Shown here piece by piece: positions 1-10,999 of a DNA stretch of 64,000 bases (the stretch's first letter is position 1; the number at the start of each line of letters is the position of its first letter). Origin of the DNA: Rhodocollybia butyracea (lineage: Eukaryota; Basidiomycota; Agaricomycetes; Agaricales; Omphalotaceae). The translations under genes and the position numbers were made by a program. The DNA is taken from positions 23,147 to 87,146 of the forward strand of contig JADNRY010000262.1 of NCBI GenBank assembly GCA_015501585.1, given 5' to 3'. Under the pieces are notes generated by a model. The model saw only the letters and a list, made by a program, of their open reading frames with translations. It had not been told where the DNA came from and did not search any database.

Positions 1-450
1 TTGGAACAGCAACAACTGCCGGGTGTTGAAAAGGACAGCCGGGGACAAGAGAGATGCATGAATGTTAATGGCAGTGTATTAGAGTATTATTAATACTATG
101 ATCAAGTAATTATTGCTATTAGTAGTTGTGCTTTGTAATTATACATTGTAAATACATTGTAGGCTGCCGTGCGACCTTTTGAAAGGCCGCCACGTGCGTA
201 CTTTTAGTACTGTTAATAATAGTTAATAGTAAATTACGTATTTGTAAGTATGTTCGCGATTATACTCGCCGAATATGGGTACTTCCGGGACCCATATTCA
301 CATTCAAGTGCCACTTGTGCGAGTGGTATACTTGTGATATAGATACACTTGTACTCAACTGTTGAATGGCAGATAAGCTCAAGTATACTCATGGTAGCCT
401 TGGTGAATATTGACACCCAGCCATCCATTATTGTTATCCCAATTGCGGAG

Positions 451-578
451 GAGGATCGATCCTCATCCACATAAGCAGCTTAATAGACTCTATGAGGGCA
501 ATTATTGCTGGGGCCGCATGATTAAATTGCTTACATGGATGAGGATTGATCCTCATCCACATAAGCAACTTAATAAAC
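451..578. repeat. Two-copy direct repeat, second copy split by a MITE
   Basis: Copy 1 (451-497) and copy 2 (541-578, resuming at 1091) share the order GAGGATyGATCCTC, CATCCACATAAGCrrCTTAAT, then a CTCTATG block. The second copy is interrupted at 579-1090 by the hAT-like MITE plus one TSD. Copy 1 therefore serves as an almost exact empty site. The start of each copy is a short palindrome. Function unknown. Confidence 0.8.
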
Positions 579-1082
579 CAAGGGGTATTCATAATCTTAA
601 GGCCAGACATGACCTTGTTTTTCGGCCCCCCCCCTCCCCTCGCTCCTTATATAGAAAAATTATCCCACCCTAGTAGTCGGCATCACCGGCATGTAGTATT
701 TGTCAGCGCCGGCACTACCTGGCATGCCACACCGCCGGCAGTGTAGGCATGTTTTGACAGTTACCTATCTGTGACATGAAGATTTGAGTGGTATTATAGC
801 TATCAGTTGCGCAGTCAACTTTTTTGGCAGCAAGTTCAGAGTCATTAGTACCATGTTCCGAGCCCATTAAGAAAAAACTTGGTTTTTGGCCTTTTCTGGC
901 TACATTTTAGACTGGTTACACCCAAATATGTGTTAAAAGGCTACAAAAAGCCTTTGTGCATCATTTAATCACCATTAGAACACAGTTATGCAAGGTTGGA
1001 AGTTGGAACTTTTGGCCATAAGCCAACTTTAGACCCCCCCCCCCAAGGTCATGTCAGCGCTTAAATTTTTGAATACCCCTTG
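579..1082. mobile_element. hAT-like MITE (504 bp), 8-bp TSD TAATAAAC
   Basis: Imperfect terminal inverted repeats of about 37 bp begin CAAGGGGTATTC and include a GACATGACCTT block at both ends, each followed inward by a long C or G run. The element is flanked by identical TAATAAAC at 571-578 and 1083-1090. An 8-bp TSD and a CA-initial TIR are typical of hAT. No transposase is encoded, so it is non-autonomous. The superfamily is inferred; the boundaries are read directly. Confidence 0.88.
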
Positions 1083-1215
1083 TAATAAACTCTATGGGTG
1101 GCACTTAAAGTACGGTGATAATTTCAGTGATCCAAATTTACAAATCCAAATAGTTATATAGTAGCCTGCCCAGGTCTGAATGCAGATCACACGTATTGGA
1201 CACCTTTCCTCTTTA

Positions 1216-3238
1216 CTAGTGCTTGCCGCGCGACCACAAGACCAGATGTCCCTGCAAAAAGGGTTGTCTATAGATCAAGAGTTGTAAGAATGAAGATGAG
1301 CTCCATAGAGAATGACATACGCATGAGAATGTGAGTGGTCTCCACCACAGATCTCTTGGGGGGTCAAGGAGACTACCAGCAATTGGATTGCCAGTAAGGA
1401 CTGCTACACCGATAAAAAGACATCCGATGCCCATACGGAGGCCAACATCATTTAGCGTTGGGCTTTGCGAAAATGCAGCAACTGCCGGTGTTGCAAGAGT
1501 GAGGAATGCTCCCGATACAAAGCCATAAGCAAGTGCAAAAATTGTGACACCAGCGGTAGTTTTAGCACCAAGGAGGGCCCACACAAGTCCTCCTGATAGG
1601 AGTCCACTGGGGATAATTACTAAGGTCACGAAGGGTAAGCTCAACAGGTTGCAGTGGAAATGAGTGGCGTTGACATTACCATTGAGGGACCCATATCTGT
1701 CGGCCACAAAATTCGGAGTAAATCGTCCTAAAGTTGCTCCAGCATTTAGTAGTGGAATCTGTGGAGGTGATCATAAGTAGCATGAGTATTCCAGATACTC
1801 CAAACGTGATGACCGCCGAGACTCACAGCCCAGGTTAAGAAGTTTGGACTAACCCCGTGCTCACCGGAGAACAATTGGAGATAGAAATCTATAGCGATTA
1901 TCAATCCAGCACAAGAGCAAAATGACACCAGAAATACATGGGAAGAAGATGCCCCAAAATCCCAAAAACAGGCTGTTTTGAGTCAGTAATCAAAATGGGC
2001 GGCATTGCTGGTGGACATACCTAACATTTGTTATCCAATACGGAGAATCGTGCCAAATTTGCCCATGTCAACTGGTTCTCGGCGGATTCCAACAGCTTCC
2101 AGTAATAAATAAAAGATTCAATGGATTAAATTGAAAATTGGTTACCACGTGGCTTCATGATCAAATTTGCCGTAACAAGTTGACCAAGATTAATGAATGC
2201 AACAAAACTGGTGAAGTATAAGTCCGCCTTTTTATGGGCTATAGAATGCTTACCGAACAGCCCATGGGAACCCAAGGCCAGGTTTTCCAATGACGTGGTT
2301 GAGAAGGATAGGATAGATTACTGCCCCAAGAGCACCACCTGAAAAGAAACATCTCAAAATTATCGCAATGCAATACTTCAGATAAACATGCAGACTAGCA
2401 ATAAGTATTCCCATCGCGACAGCTCTCTGCTTCCGGAAATATTGGGAAACAAGCCCCAGGGAGGGTAGCAGTAGGATACCCATTGCGATACCCATACCAA
2501 CTCCTTGTGATAATATTACTTGATAAAAGTGTTGTGGTTGCGCAAGAGACAGCATGAATGAGCTAAATTTCCTGTGATTTAGAATGATTCTATGGACATG
2601 AAGGGCACGGAACGGACGAGAAGAGTAAGAGAAGGCTTCCGGTGACCATTAGAGCATGGAAAAAGCCTTTATCAAAGAGCTTTCCAGAAATAGCACCAAC
2701 AATGAACTGAAGAGCTAACGGGACAGATCCAATCCAGCTTATTTGTGAAGGAGTAAAATCGGACAGGAATTCCCGCTTGGACACATATGAGTACCATTTG
2801 CAATTAGTCAGCTATATGGTTAAGTACCGTGTAGAAATCCTGGTATACTGTCAAGGATCAGTTTAGCTGATATGTTGAGGACTTTTGCAAAAAAAAAAAA
2901 ACCTCCAAAAGACTGGAATGTCGAGTTAATCAATTGAATGTGAGTACTCGAAGTGGGATCGGCTCGGCCTTTTACCTGAAGATTTCCAAAGGTTGCTACA
3001 AAGTTGGTTGTTAGCTATCCAAAGAAGCCAACCAGGTTTATGACATTACACATTAGTACCAAGGACCTGTAGCCGTGGTTATACGGTGTATCTGGAAAGA
3101 TTGTTAAATGACTTACCCTCCTAAGACACCTAACCATCCTCGAAGAGTCCCTTCCGTGTGAGGTTCCTCAAAGTCAGAATGTTCTTCCAGTGACTTCTGC
3201 ATTTCTGAGGCGGGGATTGAATGCCTTTCTGCAGACAT
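1216..3238 (-). CDS. MFS transporter, monocarboxylate-transporter-like (multi-exon, possibly broken)
   Basis: This is a plasma-membrane solute transporter of the fungal monocarboxylate-permease type within the major facilitator superfamily. I place the start at 3238-3236: the exon reads MSAERHSI, then an acidic stretch, then GWLGVLGG before the first membrane span. Later exons give SQISWIGS, the loop motif GVGMGIAMG, RKQRAVAMGI, YPILLNHVI, FYLQLFSGEHGVSPN, GRFTPNFVADRYG and GNPIAGSLL, in family order. Introns that restore continuity are 2572-2617, 2339-2395, 2208-2253, 2096-2145, 1973-2041, 1759-1826 and 1620-1679, all GT..AG on the minus strand. The first membrane-span exon contains an in-frame TAG at 3015-3017 that I could not splice out, so the gene may be a pseudogene or have an unusual intron. 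The substrate cannot be predicted. Confidence 0.8.
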
Positions 3239-4047
3239 GTTGGCCGAATGTAGGTGAGAGGGATGGGAACGGATCTGTGGGTGGTGTGGTATTGGGAGTG
3301 TTTCTTAAATGATATGCAATGAGAAAACACATGCCTGGCAAGATCCGCTTCGCCTCTCAAAACAATGGCAAGCACTCTCAGCCGGCAGTGCAGATATCAA
3401 AGGTTAGGGCAATGAGGTGGAGTAAGTACTAGATGGTACATGTCATATCAATAATCGGGTCATCTAAATCAAGGTCCACTTGATATGAATGACAGTTGGC
3501 TCACACGCGAATAGCAAGGCTGTTTAAGTTGAAAAGCATTGCGTTGGGCTTTTTTAAGGTTAAGAAAGATATGTAGCAACAACCGACAGACTCTAAGACT
3601 CACTCTCAGAGTCACGGCGTCCTGTAGTACACAGGATTCATTACGTCACAATTAGGTATTAATGTATGACTTATTTATCCCTTCAACCTGCGGGAGCGAA
3701 TGACGTAATATGCTTGATGGCACACACGCTTTTTTTAGCCTTGCCTTAGCCCAATTTCAAGACGAGGTGCAACGTCAATCTGGAAAGGTCTTTGGTGTGT
3801 TCTGGCTGCATCCTTCAATGAGGCATGTCCTCATGATAGTACATACTGGTGCCGCAAAGGCAATCTATTATGTACACATGAGAGCCAATGAGGTTGAAGC
3901 TCAGTCTCAACAGACGGGTCACTCTAGCCCGATATCTATGTTGATTGGGTGAGGAGTAGAACTTTAAGCATGGAGTTTAAGCATGCTCCCCACCCGTTTA
4001 ATTGTGGTACAACTTTTGAAAATAGCTTAAGGAACTTCTTTCATGAT
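3239..4047. other. Intergenic, upstream side of the MFS gene
   Basis: No convincing gene is seen. The stretch presumably holds the promoter of the minus-strand MFS gene, but no recognisable TATA or operator could be assigned. Confidence 0.4.
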
Positions 4048-4057
4048 CATGCTCCAC

Positions 4058-4876
4058 GGGCAAAGAATATTTACAGTCACCCCGCAGTAACGGTGACTCC
4101 GAGGCGACTGTGAATTTGATGAAAATTACTGCACCTTGTTGCAGTAAACTGCGAATTTATTGAGCACTTGACCCAAACTAAGAGCTCATGTGATCTTAAG
4201 CTCTAATTTGCAACATTCCAGTGACCGAGACCTGTGGGAAGTCCAAATGCAAACTCAGATTTGATCTTTTGTACAACAGAGTCTCACAGACCACTGTGGG
4301 TATCTCAAAGGTGACTGCAGGGTGACTGCAAATGTTATCAAGGTGACTGTAAATATCTCAAAGGTGACTGCAGGGTGACTGCAAAAAAACCAAAGGTGCC
4401 TGCTGGGTGACTGTAAATATTTTTCTTAACGGTGAATGCGCAAGTAACAAAGTAGCTACAGTATTTATACTATAGTAATATATTAATACAGCTATCAGAG
4501 TAAGTGGGAGTGGTTAATATTGAAGAGTTACAGATGCAAGTCTTCTCTAATTAGTCAAGGCCCCGGAAGGTCAAGGGTTGGTTGACCTGGAAACAGTTTG
4601 ATGTCCTGCTGTTGTCGGTATTTAGCGTTACTATCTAAATACTAGAAAAGCCATATGTTGTAGTTATGAGTACATGTTATCGAGAAAGGTAATGGGTCAT
4701 AACGGCGGGCCCTACGGATGCGAGCCTCAAATTAATTGGGTGACTGCATTTTGCCTTAGGGTGACTGCATGGTGACTGCTGGGTGACTGCTGGGTGACTG
4801 CTGGGTGACTGTTCTGGGTGACTGTTCTGGGTGACTGCAGGTGGCTGCTCCAAGGTGACTGTAAATGCTAATGGCC
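4058..4876. mobile_element. Mutator-like MITE (819 bp), 9-10-bp TSD CATGCTCCAC
   Basis: The ends share ATTTACAGTCACC and begin GGGC or GGCC. The direct repeat CATGCTCCAC lies at 4048-4057 and 4877-4886. A 9-10-bp TSD with a G-initial TIR is characteristic of Mutator-like elements. The interior is rich in GGTGACTGC-type motifs in both orientations. No transposase is present. A related single end occurs near 42845. Confidence 0.75.
4735..4862. repeat. GGGTGACTG minisatellite
   Basis: About nine units of 11-14 bp, mostly GGGTGACTGCT or GGGTGACTGTTCT, run head to tail just inside the right end of the Mutator-like MITE. The unit matches the inner part of the terminal repeat, so the array probably arose by expansion of subterminal sequence. 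Confidence 0.85.
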
Positions 4877-4886
4877 CATGCTCCAC

Positions 4887-6283
4887 ATCAAGAAAAAGTG
4901 CCTGAGGCAAACTAGGTTTTGCATAATTCCTGGGCTGCTTCGAGGTATTTTAGGTTTGCCTGGGCATTATACCCTGATGCAGGGATGACATATTATCCAA
5001 GAACATAAACAGCAAAAAGGCCAAGTGGAGCACATTGCTTGCGCTGATTCCTTTATGCAATGATTATATTGATTGACAACACTGGCAATGTCATGGCTTC
5101 AAGTTCATTGTATTGTTCGGAATTGTTCTATACTTCCAAGCACTGATTGCAGCCCAAATTAATCCGTAAACATAGTAGTGCTAGGGACGTTCACTCCTTA
5201 CTATCACGTATCTAGTGCATATTGTCAGCCTCCTCTGTATCCGAACAGAATGCCCTCAGAGAGAATAGCACAACATAGGCACCTTTTTCCATGGTTAATG
5301 CACATGTTCGTAAGAGCAAAGCATAGTGGCTACCTACCATATAGTGATAGAGCAAACTGAAAACAGTTGACTGAACCAAATCTTTTATATTTCATGAGAG
5401 AATCAGCAGACCCACCATTTCAATAAATTCCACGGTCAAACCTGACGGGGGATCTGGAACAGTTTTGTGCATGATAGAATTGTTCTTGGAAGACATAACA
5501 ATGCACAACAAGAAGGTGGTTAAAGGTAGATGTGGTTTTGAGAATATGTGATATGTGGTGGTGTGTGCGATTGATACCAATAAATGGCTTGGCTCTCATT
5601 ACCGCGATTCAATTTGAAGTCCTTTTTAGCTGGGCTATTATTCACCCGAAACCATAGCGGCAATCTATCATGTTCATGATATAAATAAATGATGGCAGCA
5701 GATTGTGATGGTAAGTGAATAGGTTATGAGAAATCCGGTTATCTGTATATGCCCGATCATTTTGGCGTCGGCCAGTGAGATGTTTCTGCATGCTGGGAAA
5801 ATAGAACAAATACTGTACAATTAACGACCGTAAGCTCAGTCCCCTGGAGCGCCACGGGCTAAATTTGGGTCACATCTAGTTCAAGGTCGAAATTCTAGTG
5901 TTACGTCCTAGTTCAGGGCGCCGCTCATCAGCAAAAGGCAAAGTCATGTAAGTCATGTATATTGGTAGGCAAAATGGACAATCCTGTAACACAGTGGGAC
6001 ATTATGTAGAAATTTTTTGTATTCTGTATCTTCATGTCAATCCATTAAACATTCTGTGAAATTTCAGCAATATGTCCATCCTGTAAATTTAGCTGGCATT
6101 CTGCAATTGTAAATACAGCCTGTATACTCATTCAAATGAGTGACAGACTAATAAAGCAACTACAGAATGAATAATCTCTTACATGGAAGCCAATCTGTGT
6201 TTGAAAGCACATACACTTACATCTGAGTACATTTATGAACAATTTGCTGCATTTAAAACATATTAAGTAACTGTAAGTAACGT
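4887..6283. other. Intergenic, no gene recognised
   Basis: Only short open frames without family resemblance occur here. No tRNA or clear repeat boundary was seen. Confidence 0.4.
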
Positions 6284-9200
6284 CTATAATGCACCATAGC
6301 CCTCTATGTCGTATGTCTCTACATCATAATTTACAAGATCCTCCCCGTTATCTGGCCCTATATCAGGGTCGTTGTCCCCATTGTTGTCCCCGATGTCTAG
6401 TTCTTCTTCCGAATCAAATTCATATCCATAGTCGGCAAGTTCATACTCATCACTTGCTTCCCCGCCTGAGTCTGCATCCATGTTCACAACCTCACCCATT
6501 AGTATATCCTCTGAATCTGAATCGGGGCTCAGGCTCGCCTTCCTCTGGAACAACTGGAGTTTGTTGTATTTTTTGATATGCCGTACATTCGGAGCGATGG
6601 TCTAGACCAATACCCGGACAAAATCGCACCACCATATCCCTGTCAACAAATCTAATGATAGGTATAAGATTCGTAGGTTTAAAACATCGGAAAAAATGAA
6701 AGAAAAAAAAACATACATGCCAACGTCGTAGCGTTTCCAGTCCTCATCCTTCTCAGATGTTTTCCGCGGGACCAAGGGTCCCATAATTTCTTTCGTTCTT
6801 CCAAGCACAAAGGCAGGAATGAGATGTACAGCCTGGATAACAACAGCGGGGTCAACAAATCCAAACGCGCAAGACTCATCACCATCAACAAATCCAATGC
6901 GAGGGAGGCGCTTGGCCTTCCAACCAAACTTGTAAGTTGTATCCAAGTCAAACCATCGTACCCAAAGGAAGTCCATTTGGCATGGTGGTTTGTCTCGATA
7001 CTTGATGTTGATGTGGTAGATACCTAGCACGCGGGCATACCAGTAAGGATGACCAGTGGATCCATCAGCAAGGACCATGATGTCAGAGTGAGTACGGGGA
7101 TTCAGGGAGTCCTGGCAGCGCCTGATATCATAGGAGGTGTAGTTGATACGAAGGACTTTGTGCCGGTACATCCGATTCAAGCTAATTTTGATGGTGGCCC
7201 TATCTTTGCTACTGATATGCTCTAGTTCAGATGCACCAGAAAGTCAACAGTATAAGTGATTTAGAAGCTTTTTCAGAAATGACTGAAAACATAAATGAGC
7301 ATCAACTTATGAAGATAGAAAAATCATGGCGCACTTTGGTGGCTGGATCACTATGTGTGCTATTTTCAAACTGATATATATCAGACCAATTAGAGGTGTC
7401 TGTCCACATTTTGTACCGCTTTTCAGGCTCGACAGGATGCATAGTGTCAGAGTGTTCGAATGGTACCCTTGGATCAGTGGAAGGAGAGACAGCATGACCA
7501 GTGGCATCCTCAGTTTTCTCTTTCAGGCGCCGCTGGATCTGCTTGATTATTTGAACACAGCGCTCCTGAGAGGTGACTTGGCGGGTGTAGGTAACAACCT
7601 TGTTAGTTCAGGCATAAAACCGTTTGATTCTACAATGTTCAAGTTCTCCCTGATATCCGGCATATCAGTAAATCATTAAAAAAGAAACTCAAGGTCACCG
7701 TTGCTGTGGAATAGTTGTCAGTGGTTCCGATACAGCGTATGTATTGAGCATAATAGCCCATAGCATGTATCTTGTAGGTAGAAAGATTGAATAGCTTCAC
7801 ATGAGACCCAGCATCATTGGTAGCCTTTCGCTTTTTACCAGAGTCCTCTGCTTTGCTTTGGCGCCGTTGTCTCGCAGTTCTCTCTTTTGGAGTCTCTTTG
7901 GTTGTGTAGGCTGGTGCAACCTTGTTCTTGAATTTACGGAGGGATTTTCCAACAAATGTGGTATGATTGTTGAGCATGTCCAATGATAGGTTAGAATGAA
8001 GGCGGAATTTTGCAAAAGCTTCGAAGGCGTTCAAGTCGAACAAGAGATCTTGAATGTCAGTAACCCGATTAGAGTAGTTTAACCAGAGGGCATTAAGATG
8101 AAATCTGGTTAAACCATCTTAAACCAGTTGGGTGAGGGTAGATGTACTGTAATCTGGTTAAACCCAGTTAAACCAGGTCAAAAATTAAGTTTAACCTGGT
8201 TAAACCAAGATAAACCTCATTCACCCCATCTGAATAAACATTTCAGTACTTGGTTAAAGTAGTATAGACATGATGCATCCTCATGATAAGGTTTTGGATT
8301 GTAGACAGCTCACAGGAATTTTCAATTTCCTTTTTTGGTATCCAAAATAGCAAGGGCAAGCCCCTGCACCCCATAGATATTCTCAACCCTAACCCTTAAC
8401 TAGGTGCTTCCCATGTTTGGCAATGTCACAGACAGCTCCCCAATGTTAGGGTTAGCACTTCATGCTAACCCTAACGGGAGCTGCCTGCGACATTGCTTAA
8501 TATGCCAAAAAGGAAACCGATGGTCTCCGTGAGCTGTTTACAATCCAAAAGCTTATCATCAGGACTCTTGACTTCTATAGTATTTTATCCAAGTACTAGT
8601 GTATTCTATTGAAAGAGAAGTCAATGTTTAATCAAGTTTATCCTGGTCTAACCCAGTTTGACCATGATAAAATCAATTTTTCCTCAGTTAAACCCAGTTA
8701 AACTGAGTTTAACAAGATTAAATCATGCCCAATATTATTTCACTGGTTTAAGATGGTTTAACCAAGCTCACCTTGCTTTACTGAATGTCATTGTCATAAT
8801 ATGGGAAAAGACCTTCAAAGACAGATAGGGAGCACTAGGAAAGGTTAAAAATAAGTGAACCATGTATCAAGAAGGTTACAAACTTGGAGAAAGTCCTCAT
8901 AATCCCTGGCAGCTAAATTTCTCATCTCAGAAACATTTTTATGAATTTTTTGTATTGTATCACGTCCAAATGTTTGTATACTGTGAAAGCTTGAGGAACC
9001 ATAGCAAAAATGTATCTAGTGCATAACTTGTAATAACACTTACCATTCATTCATGGTCTGGACTGAGCTACTACCAACAGAGTATAACATTCGGATCAGG
9101 TGGAGGAGAACTGCCTTCCAAGTTCCAAGGTCCACCTCATGTAGAACATCTGATGCAAGCATGTTGTAAAAGTTGACACTGTACTTCAGAAAACAATCCG

Positions 9201-10997
9201 AAAATGTGTTCTAAAAGTCATTGTTAAGAGTTTCACATATAAGGACCAAGCACATACTCTTTTTGGCACCCATGAAAAAGGCTGAAGAAGCATTTCAATG
9301 GCGTTACATGCAAGACTCTGGCCAGCATCAAAGATCCAGCGTCTAGCCATGTTGATTGTGCTCTGGCCCTTCTTTGAGCCTTGGCGAGCATTGGTATGTT
9401 GGCGGTGGTGATCATTGACTGTACCAAGCTGATCAAGTTGTTCTTTTGGCGTTAGACAGTGGATACAAGGAAATTTTCCCAGGTTGCGAATGGAGGCCAA
9501 TAAGACCCTAGGGAGGTTTAGTGCCAAGTTATAAGAAGATAGAAAAACATACTTTTCAGGATAGTCTGCGGAATAAGTAAAAATCCTTTGAACAATTCCA
9601 TCAGAGCATTCGAGAACAATACCGTTCTCATAAGCATCCATGAAATCCTTGTCGAGAATCAGATTCCAGATACCTTGCAAGAGTTCACGTCACATGTGGG
9701 TAAGAACTGCATCTGTAGGAGCTTTCCCGTAATGTTCCTTGTAGAAATCGACAAAGTCATCTTTGAGCTAGGCCAAATGTAAGTATCAAATGACAAGAAA
9801 AAGATTGAAATTCTACTCACTTTGGGAATGTACACAATATGATGAGCAAATGCCGAAGGTTTTGATCTCTCATACTTCAACTGGTTGCCAAATTACAAAT
9901 AAACTGGCCACATTGACTCGCCTCCCCAGGTACCAACTTGAGTAGCATCAGACCAAAGCATCATCCCCGCAACCCCAGTAGGAATCTGGAGTGTTTCAGC
10001 TCTCTTTTTTTGCTCTTGCCCAATACAAACATGCTCATCGATGAAAGTATCTGAATTGTAAACTTTGCCATGCATCCGTATTGGCTTGTCATCAGATGAA
10101 GGATGTTCACGAAAGAGTTTGAAGGGAGTATGATGATAGGATTTGGATTCAGGAGATTGGAACACTGATTTGATAACTTCAACAGGTTTCCGGTAATAAA
10201 TACCTTTGACTTCGAATACAGGTGCATCACCTTCCGCCTACTTGACCCCTACACATGGCACATGAATTTTGATCGAGCCCTGGACCCAACCATCTTCAGC
10301 CTGCAGCGGAAATGAATCATTGACATGATCATCCATCTCCCCCAGTACCTTTTTCGTACTAAAACCATCAAAGTGTTCCTGGCTAAAGTTTTCTGCAAGG
10401 ATGACATTGTCTACTAAAGAGTCCAAGTCGGCAATAGACTTTGTGTGACTCCCAGTATGGAACCACTCCATCAAATGAAACACAGAGACATTTGCAAACA
10501 GAGCAAGGATGTTACAGACTTTATTCTTCACTGCAGTTCCAAAGGAAACCAAAGGATTCAATGCGTGGGGAACAAGCAAACCTGGGCCATCACAAATGTT
10601 CTCGATCAGAACCTCTTCATCTGGGATTGAGCTGGGAATTTCAGGATATGCACGAAAAAATCCAAACAAATCTGATTCTGTTAGTGTATTTTGAGCAGCA
10701 AGTTCTGGAGTGGGACTGGATTCTGGTGATGTAGAAGACACTGGTCGAGATGTGCAAGATTAGGCTCTGGAGACTCTGGGCGAGCTTCCACTTGAAAACT
10801 ATTGGGCATTGCTCGAGAAAGGGTGGGAAGGAACCTTTTTCTTCCAGTTCAAGAAGGCTTTAGGGCCACAAGGGAAGATCCAGAGGTAGAAGGAGCTGCA
10901 TTTAGAGGAAGATCAATCATATCTTCTTGGCCAAAGTTAACATTCTCAATTTCCGCCTGAAGAATGGGAGCCTGAAAGACTTGAGTACACATTTCTG
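6284..10997 (-). pseudogene. Plavaka/CACTA-like DNA transposase, multi-exon pseudogene
   Basis: The translated pieces follow the order of the large basidiomycete Plavaka-type transposases. From the N side: GRKRFLP; SDLFGFFRAYPE (about 10660); MEWFHTGSHTKS; SYHHTPFKLF and MMLWSDATQVGTWGG (about 9900-10140); GIVLECSDGI, IFTYSADYPEK and HPIxxL-type blocks ending in NLGKFPCIHCL (9186-9680); ARDYEDFLQ; FEAFAKFRLHSNLSL; IGTTDNYSTATGELEH; NYTSYDIRRCQDSLNPRTH; MDFLWVRWFDLD; then an Asp/Glu-rich tail. A GT..AG intron at 6652-6716 restores VDRDMVVRF. Damage: TGA replaces an expected Arg at 7608-7610 and at 7244-7246, and a frame change near 6525 separates the acidic tail. A MITE splits the FPYYDND/IQDLLF exon. 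The 5' end is cut at 11000 by a foldback element. It would have acted as a nuclear cut-and-paste transposase; the present copy should be inactive. Confidence 0.88.
8060..8781. mobile_element. Mutator-like MITE in transposase exon (722 bp), 9-bp TSD TGAATGTCA
   Basis: TGAATGTCA occurs at 8051-8059 and 8782-8790. Removing the insert plus one TSD joins two halves of the transposase exon in frame, which proves the boundaries. The ends begin GTAA and carry TGGTTAAACC-type subterminal repeats in opposite orientations. Inside, 8290-8560 contains a further imperfect inverted pair around GATTGTAnACAGCTCAC. No coding capacity is present. The superfamily is inferred from TSD length. Confidence 0.85.
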
Positions 10998-10999
10998 TG

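Noticed and set aside
1029..1044. Poly-C run considered as a G-quadruplex or telomere-like tract
   Set aside because: A single homopolymer next to the MITE terminal repeat with a matching run at the other end; no telomeric repeat unit.
6679..6951. Second minus-strand ORF overlapping the Plavaka C-terminus
   Set aside because: It is an alternate frame of the MDFLWVRWFDLD exon and lacks any family resemblance.
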